A stretch of DNA of 64,000 nt from Zonotrichia leucophrys gambelii (Eukaryota > Chordata > Aves > Passeriformes > Passerellidae): positions 35,647,897-35,711,896 of the forward strand of contig NC_088172.1 of assembly GCF_028769735.1 (NCBI RefSeq), in the 5' to 3' direction. Below, piece after piece: positions 1 through 17,381 of this stretch. Under the pieces are notes generated by a model. It was not told where the DNA came from and searched no databases. It worked only from the letters and a program-made list of their open reading frames with translations. Numbering within the stretch: the first letter of the stretch is position 1; the number at the start of each line of letters is the position of its first letter. The position numbers were made by a program, and so were the translations under genes.

Positions 1-3000
1 GCAGGACAGTCCTGTGCTAGGCCCCACTCCAGCTCTGACCACCTCCCTCATGTGCCAGCAGGGCCATTTAGCATTGCCCAATGTTATTATTGCCTAAAAC
101 ATTCACACAGTACCATGGATTCACTGGAATGCATGCCTTTTTGGCACTTGCTGCCCTTGAAAAACACACTGTTTTTAGAGTGTTTCCCTGAGTGCTTGAA
201 GTTGGATGGCTCTGTGCCACTCTGAACTTAACACAACCTCAGGGACTGTTCCCAGGGAGTTCGGGAGCCCTGCGGCAGGAGCCTCCTTGCCTGGTGCCAA
301 CAGAAGGTGTCACTCACCAGACAGTCTGGGTTATGTTCTCAGAATTGTGGTTTTAAATATTTCCTTCTGCATCCTGCTGAGGCAATGTTGGGAATTTGTT
401 TTTTTAAGTGGTGGGTTTTTTTGCTGCCACCACTGCCATCCCCTCCTCTCTCTTTTTTTGTGTTGCAGTTGGGTTGCTTTTCTGGGGTTTTTTTATTCCC
501 AAGTTTCCTTGCCCTCTGCCCTGGTTCTGAAGTGCTTTTTGTAGTTTATGATGGCAGTTCTATTTGCTTCTCGAAATTTCTCTGTGGTGCTTTAGTTTCA
601 TGCATTACTTTACAGGAGCTTTTAATTTTTAATTTGTATTTATCCAGAGATAAGGGGTTTGAATAAATTACTCTTAAAGATTCCAAGAAGAAACTATTTT
701 CCTGCCCAATCCTACCACTAAGCTAGTTTATTTAAATAGTAGCTCTCACTTTTCTTAGTACTCTGTGCACTGCTTGATCTATTATAAAGCTCTTAGTTAA
801 ATAGGTACTTATTTTTTTAAAGTAGGAGTTCACATTTACCATGAAAAGTACCATCTTTACAGTAATGACTTCTGCATTTTCAGAGCCTGGGAACAAATAG
901 CTTCCATGGTGCATAGGAGGGAAGATAGACCTAAAAGATCTTATTTCTAATGAAGATGATGATGAATAAAAATTTGTGCATGGTGTGCAGCACGGCCCAC
1001 CATGCCAAGAACTGCCCAAGCTCCTGTGAGATGCACAGGCTGCTCAAAGCTTTGGAGAACTGGGCAGCTGTGGCAATATTGAACACAGGATGAACCTTCC
1101 CGTAGGAGCTGTGCATGGATATTTTTATTTCATTCACATTTTGGAGATAGATTCTATGAGCTGCCTTTAGACTCTTTGGGGTGGAGGACACCAGGACTGT
1201 TGGGGTGTCCTGGGAGGGTTGATGGATGCCATGAATTGCAGCAGTCCCAACACATCACTCCAGCTCTACTGCACTCCTCAGGTGACCCGGTCTGCTTTTA
1301 TTTCTCACTCCCAGAAGTCGTGCTGGCAGTTAAATCCTTCCAGGCATGGATTTCCAGAGCCCCTTGCTCCATTGTCTCCCCATCTCCCTTTACCTTGACA
1401 GTTCAGGGTCTCTTGTCACATTTTTATTCTCAATAGCTCCAGTGGCAGGTAACTAAAATGCCTCTTTGGCAGCTTCTTCCAAGTCCTGCGTTGGTGATTC
1501 TCCCAAAGGTGGAGGTCTGGCACAAACAGGAAGGGGCTGTGCTCTTCATCTCACCTGCATGTCCATCTTCCCTGGCAAGCGTGGCAGGGGCTCTCTCAGC
1601 AGAGACATCCCCACAGAGGAGTTTCTCTCTGAATCAGCACCCTCTGCCCCCAGGGCAGCTGCAGCCCTCCAGAAGTCCTGGTGCTGTAATGGCTTTGTGT
1701 CACTCTGCAGTGCCTGGGGACAGTAAATCTCACCACTTGTGCTCCCCCACTGCAGCCTCATGCCGTGCTCTTACAACAACTTATCCATCACTGCCTCCCC
1801 TCCTGCCCGATCCCCTGCTGAAAGCTTCTGGGAAGGAGATTTTCAACGGAGCCTCCTGTTCTCCTGGAAGGGCGTTGTTTGCTGTCTACCTGCTCTCCTC
1901 TGCCGTTCTAAAAGCTTTTCTTCAGATGTCTGACTGTTTCTGCTTTTGTTAATTCTTTCTCACCAGGCTTGAGGGCAGTGACAGGGATGGCAGCAGGATT
2001 TTCTTGGAAGGCAAGTTGAAAAGCTGTGCTCTGGCTGATGTTTAATTGTGCACATTGTGCTCATATGAACAGTGCTCATAAAAGTGCTCTGTGGCATTAC
2101 AGAAGACAGCACCTGAGCCTTGTTACAAAGAGAGAGCAGCAGTGCTTTAAGGGTTGCTGATCATCTGCATAAGACAAAGAGGCAGTTCAGAGAGTGGCGT
2201 GTTATACCAGGATTTGGTAAATAATTGTATCCCGCTAGCATGTTGGAGCAATGCCCCAACTCACATGGTAACATTTATGAAGCTGGCTTAGTGCTGCTGG
2301 TAGTGCATTTTAAAATTGATCTGGCTAGAAAAAGCAGCCTGTGAGGTGAGGTCAGGACTAGTAGGTAATTTCTAGTGGACACAGAGTACTGGTTGCAGGA
2401 GTCCTTCTGATTGCTGTCACCGAGTGCAGAGCCTACATCTGACTGACACATCTGAGAAAGCTGAATCTACTCCCTTTTTTCCTATTTATTTCTCTTCTTG
2501 ACTGATGGATGAGATTGTAGGGTTTATCCTAACAGTTATCCCCTTGATAAGCTTATTACAACTCCAGCAAACTCATGCAAAAAATAGATTACATAATGGA
2601 GGTGTTGCTGTCTGAAACCAGCACTGTCTGAGCTGGCCAAACGAGGAAAGATTTCTGCCAGGCCCCACACAGTCTTCACCTGAGCACATCCCCCAGCTCT
2701 CTGCATGGCCTTGGGCAGGTTGTTTCACCTTTCTGCTCCCATTTCTTACCCTGTAAGCTGGAGGGAAGTGATGTCTCCCATGAGGGCTGTTGGGAGGATT
2801 CAGTGGATAATGAGCCACACTGTCCACAGGTACTGATGACTGCCAAAGCTGCTCAGAGTCATGCCCAGCATCCACATGGGATGGGAAGGATGGGAAGTTG
2901 CTGGATGCATAGCAATTTGCTGCCTGTCCGAACCATAGACATCCCAAAGCTCACTGGAAACATTCCCACTTTCTCTTCCAAGTCCAAAGTCGTATGTTTA

Positions 3001-3414
3001 CTCTGAAACCAAAAAAACACACTGCCATGTGTATTAATGACAGAAAGCCTGGCAGAGTCCCCATTGCATGAAGCTTCTTTCTCACCCTGAGGAGGGACAA
3101 GACATGAGGAGAGGGCAAATATTCCAACAAGTTGCCCAGAGAAGTGCTAGAAGAGAGGCAGACTCTGCGGTGATGAATGAAGGACAAGAGGCTCAGCTGA
3201 ATGACAGCCACTTTTCATTGCACTCTGCAAGGATACCATCATGTGCCCGTTTTCCAAACCTTTAAAATCTTGGTGACTGGCAGCAATGCCAAATGTCTCC
3301 TCCATAAAGGCATTAACAAGCTTTTTATGAACTTGAGTCCTCAGAGGCAGATTTATCTAAACAGCATCTTCATGGTGTCTGAGAACCAGAGATGCGTAGA
3401 CAAATTTGAGGTAA

Positions 3415-3690
3415 TTTAGAGAAGAGCAACACAAATGATTAAAAGACTGAAGGAACTGATGTGAGAAAAAAAAAGATTAAAAGATGTGAATATGCATGAC
3501 TTGGCCTAATGACAGCTAAAGAGGGATAAATGTCTACAAGTGTTTGAAGCCCCAGGGAGGGGGGTTGCCTGGAAGGATGCATGGGAATAACAACAGTAAG
3601 GACCAATTGAATTTGAGACTTGGCAAATTAGTCTAACACAAAGCCCACCTGTAAGTTCTGTATCTGTCAGTGAGGGTAAGGAAAAGTGAT
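3415..3690 (+). repeat. Old CR1/L3-like LINE fragment
   Basis: The stretch beginning gagaagagcaacacaaatga and continuing with an aaaagactgaaggaactg-like segment resembles the 3' part of CR1/L3 ORF2. That part encodes the 'RVQRRATKMIKGL...' block and is followed by an 'agggataaatgtctacaagtgttt' analogue of the 'GDLIALYNYL' segment. It is heavily diverged, with indels and stop codons, so it is an old inactive fragment. Its limits are approximate. Confidence 0.5.
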
Positions 3691-5966
3691 GGAGAGAAGG
3701 AGAAGAGGATTTATGTCAAAAAAGCTACAAATGCCCATGAGCTATATTTTGGCAGTGACTGAGAGTGGCAGTTTGAAGGCAAGATGCTCCAGAGGAGAAA
3801 GGGTTGGTGGCTGTGAGAGAGCACATGGAAGATCCCTTATTTCTCAGACACATTTTAAAGAGCCTCCATGCAGAAGAGCAGTTTGCTTCAGGAAAATGGA
3901 GAATCTGACAGGTAACAATGACAATTCCAACCCTGCTCTGTGATGACAAGGAGGTAATGATAGAACCTGATGGCCAATACCAGCATGTACAAATTACTTA
4001 GTTCATCATAATAAGAAATTAATTGATCAATCAGTGTATTCAAGAGCATAAAGTTTCAGGAAAGAGTGTTGGAATAAATATGAAAAAGGATGCTTCCAAG
4101 GGAGCCTAAGTGAATTAGGCACTAACGCTCTGTAACACTTCAATTAGGCTTCTTTGAAAAGCCCACACTATCTGGTGCTTTGAAATCCATTTGTGGGAAG
4201 AGCAGACAAATACAGAAAGATGCCATAATGAAAGTACAAGAAGCTTCAATTTCTCTGAAAGTGAAAAATGCAAGGGATGAGCAGTAACCCCTGTGATTTC
4301 CTGGGGATGGGCTGCTCAAAGAGCTCCAATTTGAATGTAGCTTTTGCAGACACTCAGCTCCCATACGAGCTTACAGAGGGAGAAGAAAAGGCAGCAGCAG
4401 AATGGAATCAGTCCAGGAACATGCCCTTAGCTATATATAGGAGGAAGAAACTGCATTAAATAACAAAGAGGATGCAGGTGACATAAGCAGCTCCTGAAAT
4501 TCCCTCTCTACTGAACTTTTAAGTTTTTTTAAAGGGATACCCTTGACAGAAAATCTACAGAATTATTTCTCTGAAGTGTTAATTGGTTGGAGGAGCGCCC
4601 TTGTCTCTCAGTCTGATCAGTCTCTTCATTTGTGTCTTTTCCAACACATTTTCCTCTTTTTTACAAATCTTTCTTCGCTGTTGCTGAAGCAACAGCCTCA
4701 CAAAGACCCACATCCACAAGCAGCTCCTCACAAGTGCTCCCTTGCCTTGTGTTGCATGTGGCCCCAGCATTCAGGACCAACCTCCAGAAAAAAAATCATT
4801 TTATATTCTAGTCAAAAAGCATTTTAGAGAGTTATAGCACATGGATTCACGTGCCAGTGTATTGTAGGGACAGAGAAGTTTACTTGGTTCTATGAAGCTC
4901 CTGAGAAGCTGCAGCTGGTTTGTTTTTGGCAATGTGCTTTTGAGGGGCATTGTTTGCTGTGTTTGGATAGGTGACTGCCCATAAGCAAAATAAACACCAC
5001 TTACCTTTGGTATCATCTGGGGGAACTTTGAGGGGTTATTTCATAGAGTTTAGTCAGCAAGCTAGAGAATGCATGGTAATACTGGGGCTCTTTTTAATCC
5101 TTATCAGGCACATTCCAAATATGATGGATCAGTGATTTATCTTCCTGTGCATTTAAGAGCCTCTCATCATATTACTGCTGGAAATACCAACCTGAGAGCT
5201 GCTTTGCAGACAGGAGAGCAGGACAGCCGCTTGCTGGTGACATTACAGTGTTTAGTCAGCTGTGCTGCCATAAAGATGTCATGTTGAAACCTGATTGCAG
5301 GAAGACAGAGGGGCTGCTCTTTCCTTCTTGCTGGGCATGAGATTTATGCACATGGCATCCTGCCACCAAGCCACCAGCTGAACCCAGTGCCTGCAAACCA
5401 GATTTTCTGCCGCATGTTTATCTCATGATATTAGGAGGCTGTTGGCTGACGTGCTACCAAGCCTTTGGGTTTAATCTGAAGGCAGCATTGCAATTCCAAG
5501 AAGTCAATGTGGGTGATTAGTAAGTACTCCAAGCGCAGCAGAAAGCTTAGCTGGGCTTGGATATGACCTTGGGTGTAGGAATGTGCAGGAGTTTACTGGA
5601 AACACAGTGTGTCTTTGTAATACCCAGGGGTTAAATATATCAGAGCAAGTCCCTTCATTACCAAGTAGCAGGGCAGCACTTGGAAATTTTAGCCCAAAAA
5701 CACTTACTTCTGAGAATGGCAAAGCAGTGCACCAACAGCTTTGGCTTCCCCAAATGAGCCAGTTCCCTGTTGGGCTTGCATTTGGCAACTCAGAGAAGGC
5801 AATATTTTCAATATCAGGTTGGGTGAGCTGTGGGGTAAGCCTGGTTTGGGCTGGAGATGGTGATAGGGAAGGACCAGTCATGTTGCCTTTCCAGCATGCC
5901 AGCTTGAAAGGCCACTATGCCACATCCCCAGCTGTCACCATTGGCATGAGCCACTGGGCAGTTTGT

Positions 5967-5986
5967 CACCTGGCTACAGCCAGGTG
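5967..5986. repeat. Perfect 9-bp inverted repeat with E-box ends
   Basis: The arms cacctggct and agccaggtg are exact reverse complements separated by two bases. Each arm carries the E-box core CACCTG/CAGGTG, so one site lies on each side of the dyad. A run of six T follows. Two nearby CACCT-type boxes are the kind of target known for ZEB/SNAI-type zinc-finger repressors. Use as a regulatory site is only inferred. Confidence 0.4.
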
Positions 5987-8244
5987 TTTTTTAATTAGTA
6001 TCTCCAGTCCTCATTTGAAGGAATCTAAGGCAGTGGGGACTTGGTTCTGCTTCAGATCTGTCTCCGATGGCTTTTCCATCCAGGGAGGTTCTTGCTCTCG
6101 CACTGGGACAGTGCACAGCATGAGGAAGTCTGGACAGAGGGTTCCTATGAGACAGCATAAATCTCCTTCAATGAGAATCATATCCATTCCTGTTTCATAA
6201 TGTTTTGAAAACTATTGCAATTAGGCATAAAGGGCTGAAACAGCAGCCCTTTTATTGGAGCAAAACCCTATAGTAATGTGGGTAATCTACCTTCTGTATT
6301 TGTATTTCTAGCTGAAGCCTGTTTCTCTAGGCAGAAGGTACAAAGGGGCCTTTGTAGGGAGAGCAGTAAACTAGAGAGACAGATGAATTATAGGGCATAA
6401 GGGAAACATTATTTTGACCTCTTTAGGCATTATTTCAAAAATGTTAAAAATCTTGAGAGCTTTCCAGTGGAGCATTTAAGGAGCAGGAAATATGACTCTG
6501 TAGCAGTAGACATACTTCCTTTAAAATCTATCTGTGTACTGTTGTGGCCCAAGTCTGTGCAGTACAATGAGAGTCCTTTTGGAAAATACTTTTGAGGATT
6601 TTACTGGATTAGAGATTTGAGAATAAAAAGATTATTTTTAATGTGATAGTGAAGCGGGTTTTGTAACTGAAACTGAAGATGCCATAACAAAGCCCTCTTG
6701 CAAGCAAGCATTCATAATACTGATGTAATCAGTAGAGAAGAAATGTCATAAAAAGTTTAACAAAGTAAATGTTCTCACTCAAACTACCAGTCAGGAATTA
6801 AAAAAGCATTAGAGGCTTTTGTTGTCTCATTTGCTGAAGCACTGACCTGCCTTATGAGATGGGAGTAACTTGTATGTGAACAGATTATTAGGGAAAAGCT
6901 TGAAAGGGTCAGCCTCAAGGTATGACTGGTCATGTTGATCACATGTTCCTCAGAGTCAACACTGACCCAGTGGTAACACTCAGGCTTCCTCATAGCCTGA
7001 TCACAATCTTCTAAACACACCCAGGACAAACGGACACAAAAATTCCCCCAGAGGGTAGAATTAATGCCCTCCAATTTGGATTGACATATGGTTGTAGATA
7101 TCTTAGGATGCTGTGGTGTGAGGCATGGTCTGAGGAACACAATCCATTTCCCAGGAGATGATGGCTCACAGTTCTGACCCAGAAGGGGACATTGATAATC
7201 TCAGCTTACCCTGGTGCTCAGTGCATCCTCTCAGCTTACATTGCCCTGGGGACTGTTAAGTGTGTTGACTAAATCTCTCTTAATTATAACATGAGTTTAC
7301 ACATGTCTGGCTGACAAGTAAATACTTGGCTTGTAGGAACCCATTTAGGTGTCTGAATCTAGAGCTGAATCTCTCCTCGGAAATGTTTAGTTAATTAGGG
7401 AAAGATAAGATCTCTTAAGATGTTTCTCTCCTGGTTTAATATGAAACATACTTGTGATTGCACACTGGTTGAAGATCCTGCTTTCTGTTCAGCCACTGAA
7501 ATCAGTGAAAAATCACTGAAATATGTACCTTGAAGCAGGACAGATAGCATCTCTTAGAAGCCTCTGCTCTCCTGTTTCCCCAGTGACTGTCCACAAAGAC
7601 TTTGCTCATGTGGCAGCAGGGCTCTGGCTCCCACAGAATGACCCTGGCCATACACAGAGTATCTGGCAGCATCACTCAGCAAGGACTTTATGGATGAGAT
7701 CTTCTGCTGGTGCAAAACCTGAGCAGTTCCCTTTGACCAACAGGAGCTACAGTGAGGTTCATTCAAATCACCTAAAAAAACAGTCCTGATGGTGTTCAAA
7801 AACTTTCCTAGCATTTTAAACATAAATATTTAAATTTTTGCATAATGGTGTCCATTCTCAAAGAGCCTGATGTGTGGTCCTACATGTTTATGAGTTAGTA
7901 ACTCCTAATTTTAGGCCCATAAGGGGTATTAATATTGTCTCCTTCACCTTGACATGTAATGCAGGCTATAGAGTAGTTGTAAGTGATTCCCAACAAAGCC
8001 CTGAGAAACATTTCTACTTGTCCAGTCAGCACCTGCAGCCAAGCAGGGAGAAGCAAACATTCCCAGGATTATAGGCACAAGTCATGGCTCCAGGCACCCA
8101 AGGTGGGTGAATTTGGCATTGTGCCCTGTGCATGTATTCTGCTGCTTTAGTGATAACTGGTAACATCAGTAGGTGCAGTAGATGTTTCATAGCTGTATAA
8201 GGCACAACGGAAAGACAAGAGAGAATGGAGAGCAAATAACAGAT

Positions 8245-8500
8245 GGTAAGGAGGTTGAAATGCTTTATGGTGCTTATTCCAGTCTTAAATGAAAAGGATA
8301 ATAGTAACAGGATATTTAGTACAATCATAGCTAACAGAGCTGGGAAGTCTTCACAAGGGAGAATCCAAAAGAAAAAGGCTGCTGATTGCCTAAATCACTT
8401 GAATATTCTTAAATCAGTGAGGCTAAATGAAATTCACCCTTGTCTATAGTGCTTAAAAGAACTGGTGCGAAAAGAGGTTGCTTTATAAAAGCTTCTCCTG
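8245..8500 (+). repeat. Old CR1/L3-like LINE fragment (pre-RT part)
   Basis: The segment around 8380-8470 (ctgattgcctaaatcacttg, then aggctaaatgaaattcaccc, then a gtgcttaaaagaactgg-like stretch) resembles the part of old CR1/L3 ORF2 just upstream of the reverse transcriptase, where the product reads roughly 'IRLDEIHPRVLKELA'. It is on the + strand, degraded and truncated at both ends. The identification rests on recall of the family consensus, and the borders are approximate. Confidence 0.5.
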
Positions 8501-11252
8501 TCTTGTGAAGATGCTGCCATGGTTCATACTCCTTAAATCTCTTGGTGAAAAACACTGCAATTCTATGTACCCTTAATGCTCTCAGCACCAAGCCTGAGTC
8601 ATGGCTGTGTGTGGTCGTGCACACACAGACACACACAGAGCCAGCTTTCTGTAGCTGTTTGAGCAAAGGGAAGAATAAGAGTGAAAAGTGACATTGGTTT
8701 TGATATGTGACATCAGCTTTCTAGCTGATGAAAGGGAGCAGCATGTTCTAATTATTATTCCCCTTCAAAATAAGCCACTAGCTCAGACAAAAGCGGAGAG
8801 AAGGGGTGGGGGGAATCCAGGAGAGAAACAGAATCACATTTTCTCACTTATCTAATTAAAGCAAGGTGGGCGAGCGAGAGGGAGAGCTTGCTGTGCTCAG
8901 GGAGCAGCACTGCCCCATTTATTCAGGGAAAGGTGGGAAATGGAGGCAGTAACTCCACTGGGCCAATGGGAATTGTCCCATCCCTGACAGAAAGGAGCTG
9001 TTCTCCCCATGCTAATTGGCAGTCAGCTTTTGGACATGGTGGTAAGTGGAACACCATGTCCCCACGTAGTGGCACACCCATATGTGCTGGTGTTTGGCAC
9101 CGCTTTGTGTTGTGGCTGCTTCCAGTGCAAACCAGCCTTGGGACTGTCAGGGGAGGCTCTGGCATGTCCCACTGCACCAAGGGAAGGTGCTGGCTCCTTC
9201 CATACGTTTTACAACTTTATTTAAACTGCCTTTAGCAACTTGTACTGCTTCCTGAGCAGCCTGCAGTGGGAATTAGCCTCCTCCGTGGGATTGTCTCGCC
9301 CACTGGCAGTGTACACTCTCTCCACATTATTCCCCTGTCCCGATGCCACGTTTCCTTTTGGCTCCCGTGTAAGGTTAAACGCCTCCCACCTTCTTAAAAA
9401 AAGCGCTTCCTGAAGTCAGAGATTTGCCACCCACTGCCATATGTCCACTGCTTCCTCTCTTACAAGGTAATGACATTAAGATATCTGGAGCCAAGTGCCT
9501 GACATTTGTGGCTCCGGGGAAGGAACAGCCGTTGTACCTCCTAGAAAGCACCTCAGAAATGGATTTCAGCAAGGGAGGAGTGTATTCTTTTATGTTTTGA
9601 GGTTGATGAAGTGATCTCAAGCCCTACTTGGCTCTGTGCCACACTAGAGGTAGTAGCAAGGAGTCAGGAATGAACTGCTCACAGGGGGTTTTTTCCCCTG
9701 AAGAGAAGCAGTGCCACATTTCCATCCATTTTATATCACCAAACAACTTTTTTATCCCCAAACAACTGCGGAGTGGCCAGGCTTCAAGTCTTTAAGATGT
9801 ACCTAAAATTGTCAGCTCTAGTGTTGAGGAGAGCTGATAAGCTGGGGACTGGGAGTCAGCCTGACACCCTTCACTCCTCGAGGCCACAGATCTGCAGGCA
9901 CGTTGGGAGCTCAGCTGTTGCAACCCCACAGGTTGTTGCATTTTTGCTTTGGCAGAACTTGTACCATGGTGGTGTGGCTCTCCAGTAGGAGAGCGGTGTG
10001 AATTTGGAGGAGACATCCTTTGTTTTTCTTCTAAATTTAAGCCTGCTTCTTCAGTTTGGGTGGGGAAACTAAGGCCCTGGAAGCCCTCACAGTTGTCACT
10101 GCATCCTCCACCTGCTTGGCCAGCCCATTACCCAGTTCAGGCCACCATATCCCTTCCCTCCCTTCTCACTGTGCCCCTGCTCCATTCCCATCCCTGCTCC
10201 TGCTCCTGTTCCTGCTATGACTTGGCTCTCACACACTGCAGGGACAGACATGCTGCTGAAAAAGAAAGTAAGAGCCAAGTGGCTTCTGGAAGACCAGGCC
10301 AGCAGATGCTGCTGGCGCCCAGAGTTTCTTGGGACCAGCTCGGACCTCAGGAATATTTATTTGCATCCTGGCTTCAATCCCAGTTGGGATCTTTGGATGC
10401 TGCCGCTGTATGAATATTTATTGCAACAGATGATTATCTTTTCTTGCTGCTCACCCTTAGTTTGCATCCTGTTTGTCTGCCTTGCTTCTGGAGTTGTATG
10501 TTTTCCCATTCCTCTGCTTTTCACTGTATTCTCCTGCAGTGTTGTGACGTACCCAGCTGTATATAAAAAGAATAATCTGGGGATGGGCTCCTGTTTTTTC
10601 GATTGCAGTTTTCTCTCTTGGGGTTTTGTTGTCCTTTAAGCCATGTTTGGTGACAGACAGCTTCATTTGCTCAGATGTCCTTTACCCTCTGAGGTTTAAT
10701 GTATTTGTTTAGGAGATGAAACTTACTGTCAGTATTTCTATAGCACCCTCTGGAGTCAGACTTCCCGAAAAGCTAGAGCTACATAATTTGTTTCACCAAC
10801 AAATAAGCTCTACTAATTGAAAGATTTTTAGCAATTGGTTGACATCATTCAGGGTCTACCATAGTTGGTGAAAACTACCCTATTAACTGACTTCTGTTTC
10901 ACATTTATAGTGCCAGAAAAGAATTGTTTGTTGGTTTTATTACAGTGCAACAACCACACTTACATTTCAAGGTTAATTCAGATAACTCAAATGCTCACTC
11001 CTTGTCTCCATTGTCTCCACTGCATAAGGTGTTCCATTCAGCCTGAATTCTGAATGAGCCTTTATTTCCAAAAACTCCTCCATACGGTGCTGTATAAAAG
11101 GAGTTGCCACCTTTTGAAGATTATTTTTAGTTTCTGGGACCAAGCCAGTGTGGGCCAGGGAGCCCTGAGGGCTGCATTGTCTCTGTCCTACTCATTCGCT
11201 AGGCAGGGCTTGTATGCAGCATCCATGACACGTTTGTTTCCAGGCTGGATGA

Positions 11253-11645
<393 letters not shown>

Positions 11646-13658
11646 TGATATTTCCATCTCAATTTTCCATTGTTACTTTCCTTCAGAATTTAGGAGCCTC
11701 TCCTAATAGGTGGACATGGGTGTTCAGAAATATGCTTCTGAACTGGGATTTAAAAGGAGCCTAAATTTGAGGAATTATTGTCTTTGACAGAGACTGTAAC
11801 ATTCCTCTGTTATCCTGAAAATAAGCCCTTTGCCTCAGTTTCTCTAGTTGTAGAAATAGGTGTAAAATTTGATTTTTTTGCCATGGAACCTCTTGTGGGG
11901 AGAATCTGTCTGATCTTCATCAAACACCTTCACTTTCACAGCCCTTTGTAAGTATAATATTTTTATATGGTGAGGCTGGTGTAAATATGTTATTTTTATA
12001 CTGATGAGTATTAGATCAGACTGTTTAATGCCTCCAGAACAAATGGATCTCACATAACATACTCCCTTTTAAAAACACAACAGTTGTGAAAAACCAAGTC
12101 TTCTTAAAAAGTTTCACACACATTTTTCCTTTTTGGAAAAATGCATGGAAAAACCCTAAGTGCCCACCTTGCCAGCTGAGCCCATATCATGGTGATGTGA
12201 GAAATATCCTAAATATTGGCTGAACAGAGAATGCAGATGCCACATAGGAAAAGTGCATCCAAGAAGGAGTCTGATGAAGCAGGTGAATTGTTTTAACATG
12301 CTGCCTGTACTTCTGCCTCCCATAAGTACAACAGAAAGCCAGACAAAACTTTTTGTCACTGCCACTGATGCTAATGTGGCACTGAGATGGCATATCAAAC
12401 CACGGCATTTGCAGCTTCGGGAGGCTGCCTCATCAAGGCACCTTTCAGAAGGACGAAGTGTAGAGGACTTTCAATAACAATCTACCCTAAAAAGTCTTTC
12501 ATTGAAAACGACTAATGGTGTGATGTTTGAAGGGATTTTTGAAAAGTGCTTATTTTATGTATATAAAATTGTAGGTGTAATGTGATCCATTTCCAGAAGC
12601 TTGTTGATGAGGGAAAAGTGATTCTCTCAGGGTAAAGGAGGGTGATTACAGTTTTTTAGGTCAGACTCTAATTATATAGAATCATGTTATTTTGCATATC
12701 AACAGCATTCATGGAGGCACAAAGGATCTCTAAACACCCTTTGTGGACTCGCTGCTGCATGTCACATGCCCTCTCGAGGTCATTGATTATAATCAAGTTA
12801 TGTCTTGCACAGGTGATTAGATTTTCTGGTACGGCGCAAAAATAATGATCTCTTGTTACTGAGAAATATTTATTTTAAACTGTACAGCACTTTATCTTAA
12901 TAACTTTTAAGAGAGTAACCTTGCTTGAATGACACAAATATATTTTCTGAAAATGCTAATGAAGAGTGACGATAATCCATTACTCTGCAGACGCATTTCT
13001 CTCCACTGCTGCTCCTAATCCCTCTTGCTGGCAGTCTCACTCCTGCCCCGCACCTGTGCACGCTTGTCTGTGGGCTGGGAACTGTAACACATCTCAGCAA
13101 TGGCTCCAGGCAGGAGACAGCTCCTGAAACGGTGATGCCTTCCAGCTTGTGGCCTCCTGGTCCTTCTTCTGAGCCTACCTCTCCTGGCAGCACATTGCAC
13201 AGGGGTTTCCAATTGCTGCAAAAGGTTTTTTAGCACTTCAGCTAAATGCCAACCATCCCCCGCACCTGACTCTTGGATGGAGTCAGAAAACATCCCAGGG
13301 TTATACTGTGACCCATCTCTGGGAATGAGTCTGGAGAGGAGTTTGAAGTAACACAGAGATCAGATATGACTCAGCTCTGGCTGTGAAGTGGGAGTAAAAC
13401 CTCAGAGATGTGGACTTGAAAGTTTTGCATGAACGGACAGTTTGGCTTGCTGGACACCTTGCGTGTTATGGGAGAGCTCTTTGGATGGACACCTTGGTTG
13501 GGGGAGCTCTTCCAGCACAGATAAAGCTCAGTAAATAACGATATTAAGGCAAGGGGCCATCTTTGTCATGTTTCCTAGCACCTGGTAGATCAGGACCATG
13601 ATCTGTGACTTGAGCACATGTTTTCCAGGTCTGGAAAATCTGCTTTCCCCGGGAAAAG

Positions 13659-13697
<39 letters not shown>
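13659..13697. repeat. 39-base poly-A tract
   Basis: This is an uninterrupted run of 39 A, preceded by tttccccgggaaaag. I do not see a clear target-site duplication or a gene-derived body on its 5' side, so I treat it as a mononucleotide repeat rather than the tail of a processed gene copy. Confidence 0.9.
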
Positions 13698-13699
<2 letters not shown>

Positions 13700-13989
13700 C
13701 ACCAGAAAATTATATATTAATAGACTGCATGCAGAAAGAATGTCAGGATGAAGATCCATAACCATAGCTTCACTTTCTCCAGACATTAGCTTTTAATGTG
13801 AGAAGACTTTATTTAGGTTAAAGTACAAACATGCTTTTGCTGGATAATGACCAAGCTCCAAAGCTATCACAATCCTTGACAAAATGCCCATTTTCTTCAA
13901 TGGAAGAGAAATTTGCTACCTGCAAGTCTCACTCACAGACTGTTGAAATGAATGGACATCTTTACATGGAACTGCCTTTTCATTTCTTT

Positions 13990-14002
13990 CCCCCCCCCCC
14001 CC
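13990..14002. repeat. 13-base poly-C tract
   Basis: An uninterrupted run of C lies within a pyrimidine-rich stretch. It is a simple repeat, and its length is the kind that sequencing often miscounts. Confidence 0.85.
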
Positions 14003-14249
14003 AAAGTTTTGCCCAGATGGCATTCTCTCTCCCTAGTTCTCCCAAGAGTGTTCATAGTGTCATTCCTCACCCACTGCTCCCCCTACACACACATTCCTGT
14101 TTTTTCTCACCCTTCGTGGTTTGATTGCAGACTCTAAAACAGATTTATATACGATACATTAAAATTTCTCTGACTGATGAGTATTTTTGGATGGGTTCCT
14201 GCCTGGTTGAGAGATGCCACTTTTTTATAATACTGTTTTTCTTCCTTGA

Positions 14250-17381
<3,132 letters not shown>

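Noticed and set aside
5583..6200. 205-codon open frame on the + strand
   Set aside because: It lies within a KLHL29 intron, has mixed composition and no domain or repeat, and no sign of its own promoter or splice sites. A chance frame of this size is expected somewhere in 64 kb.
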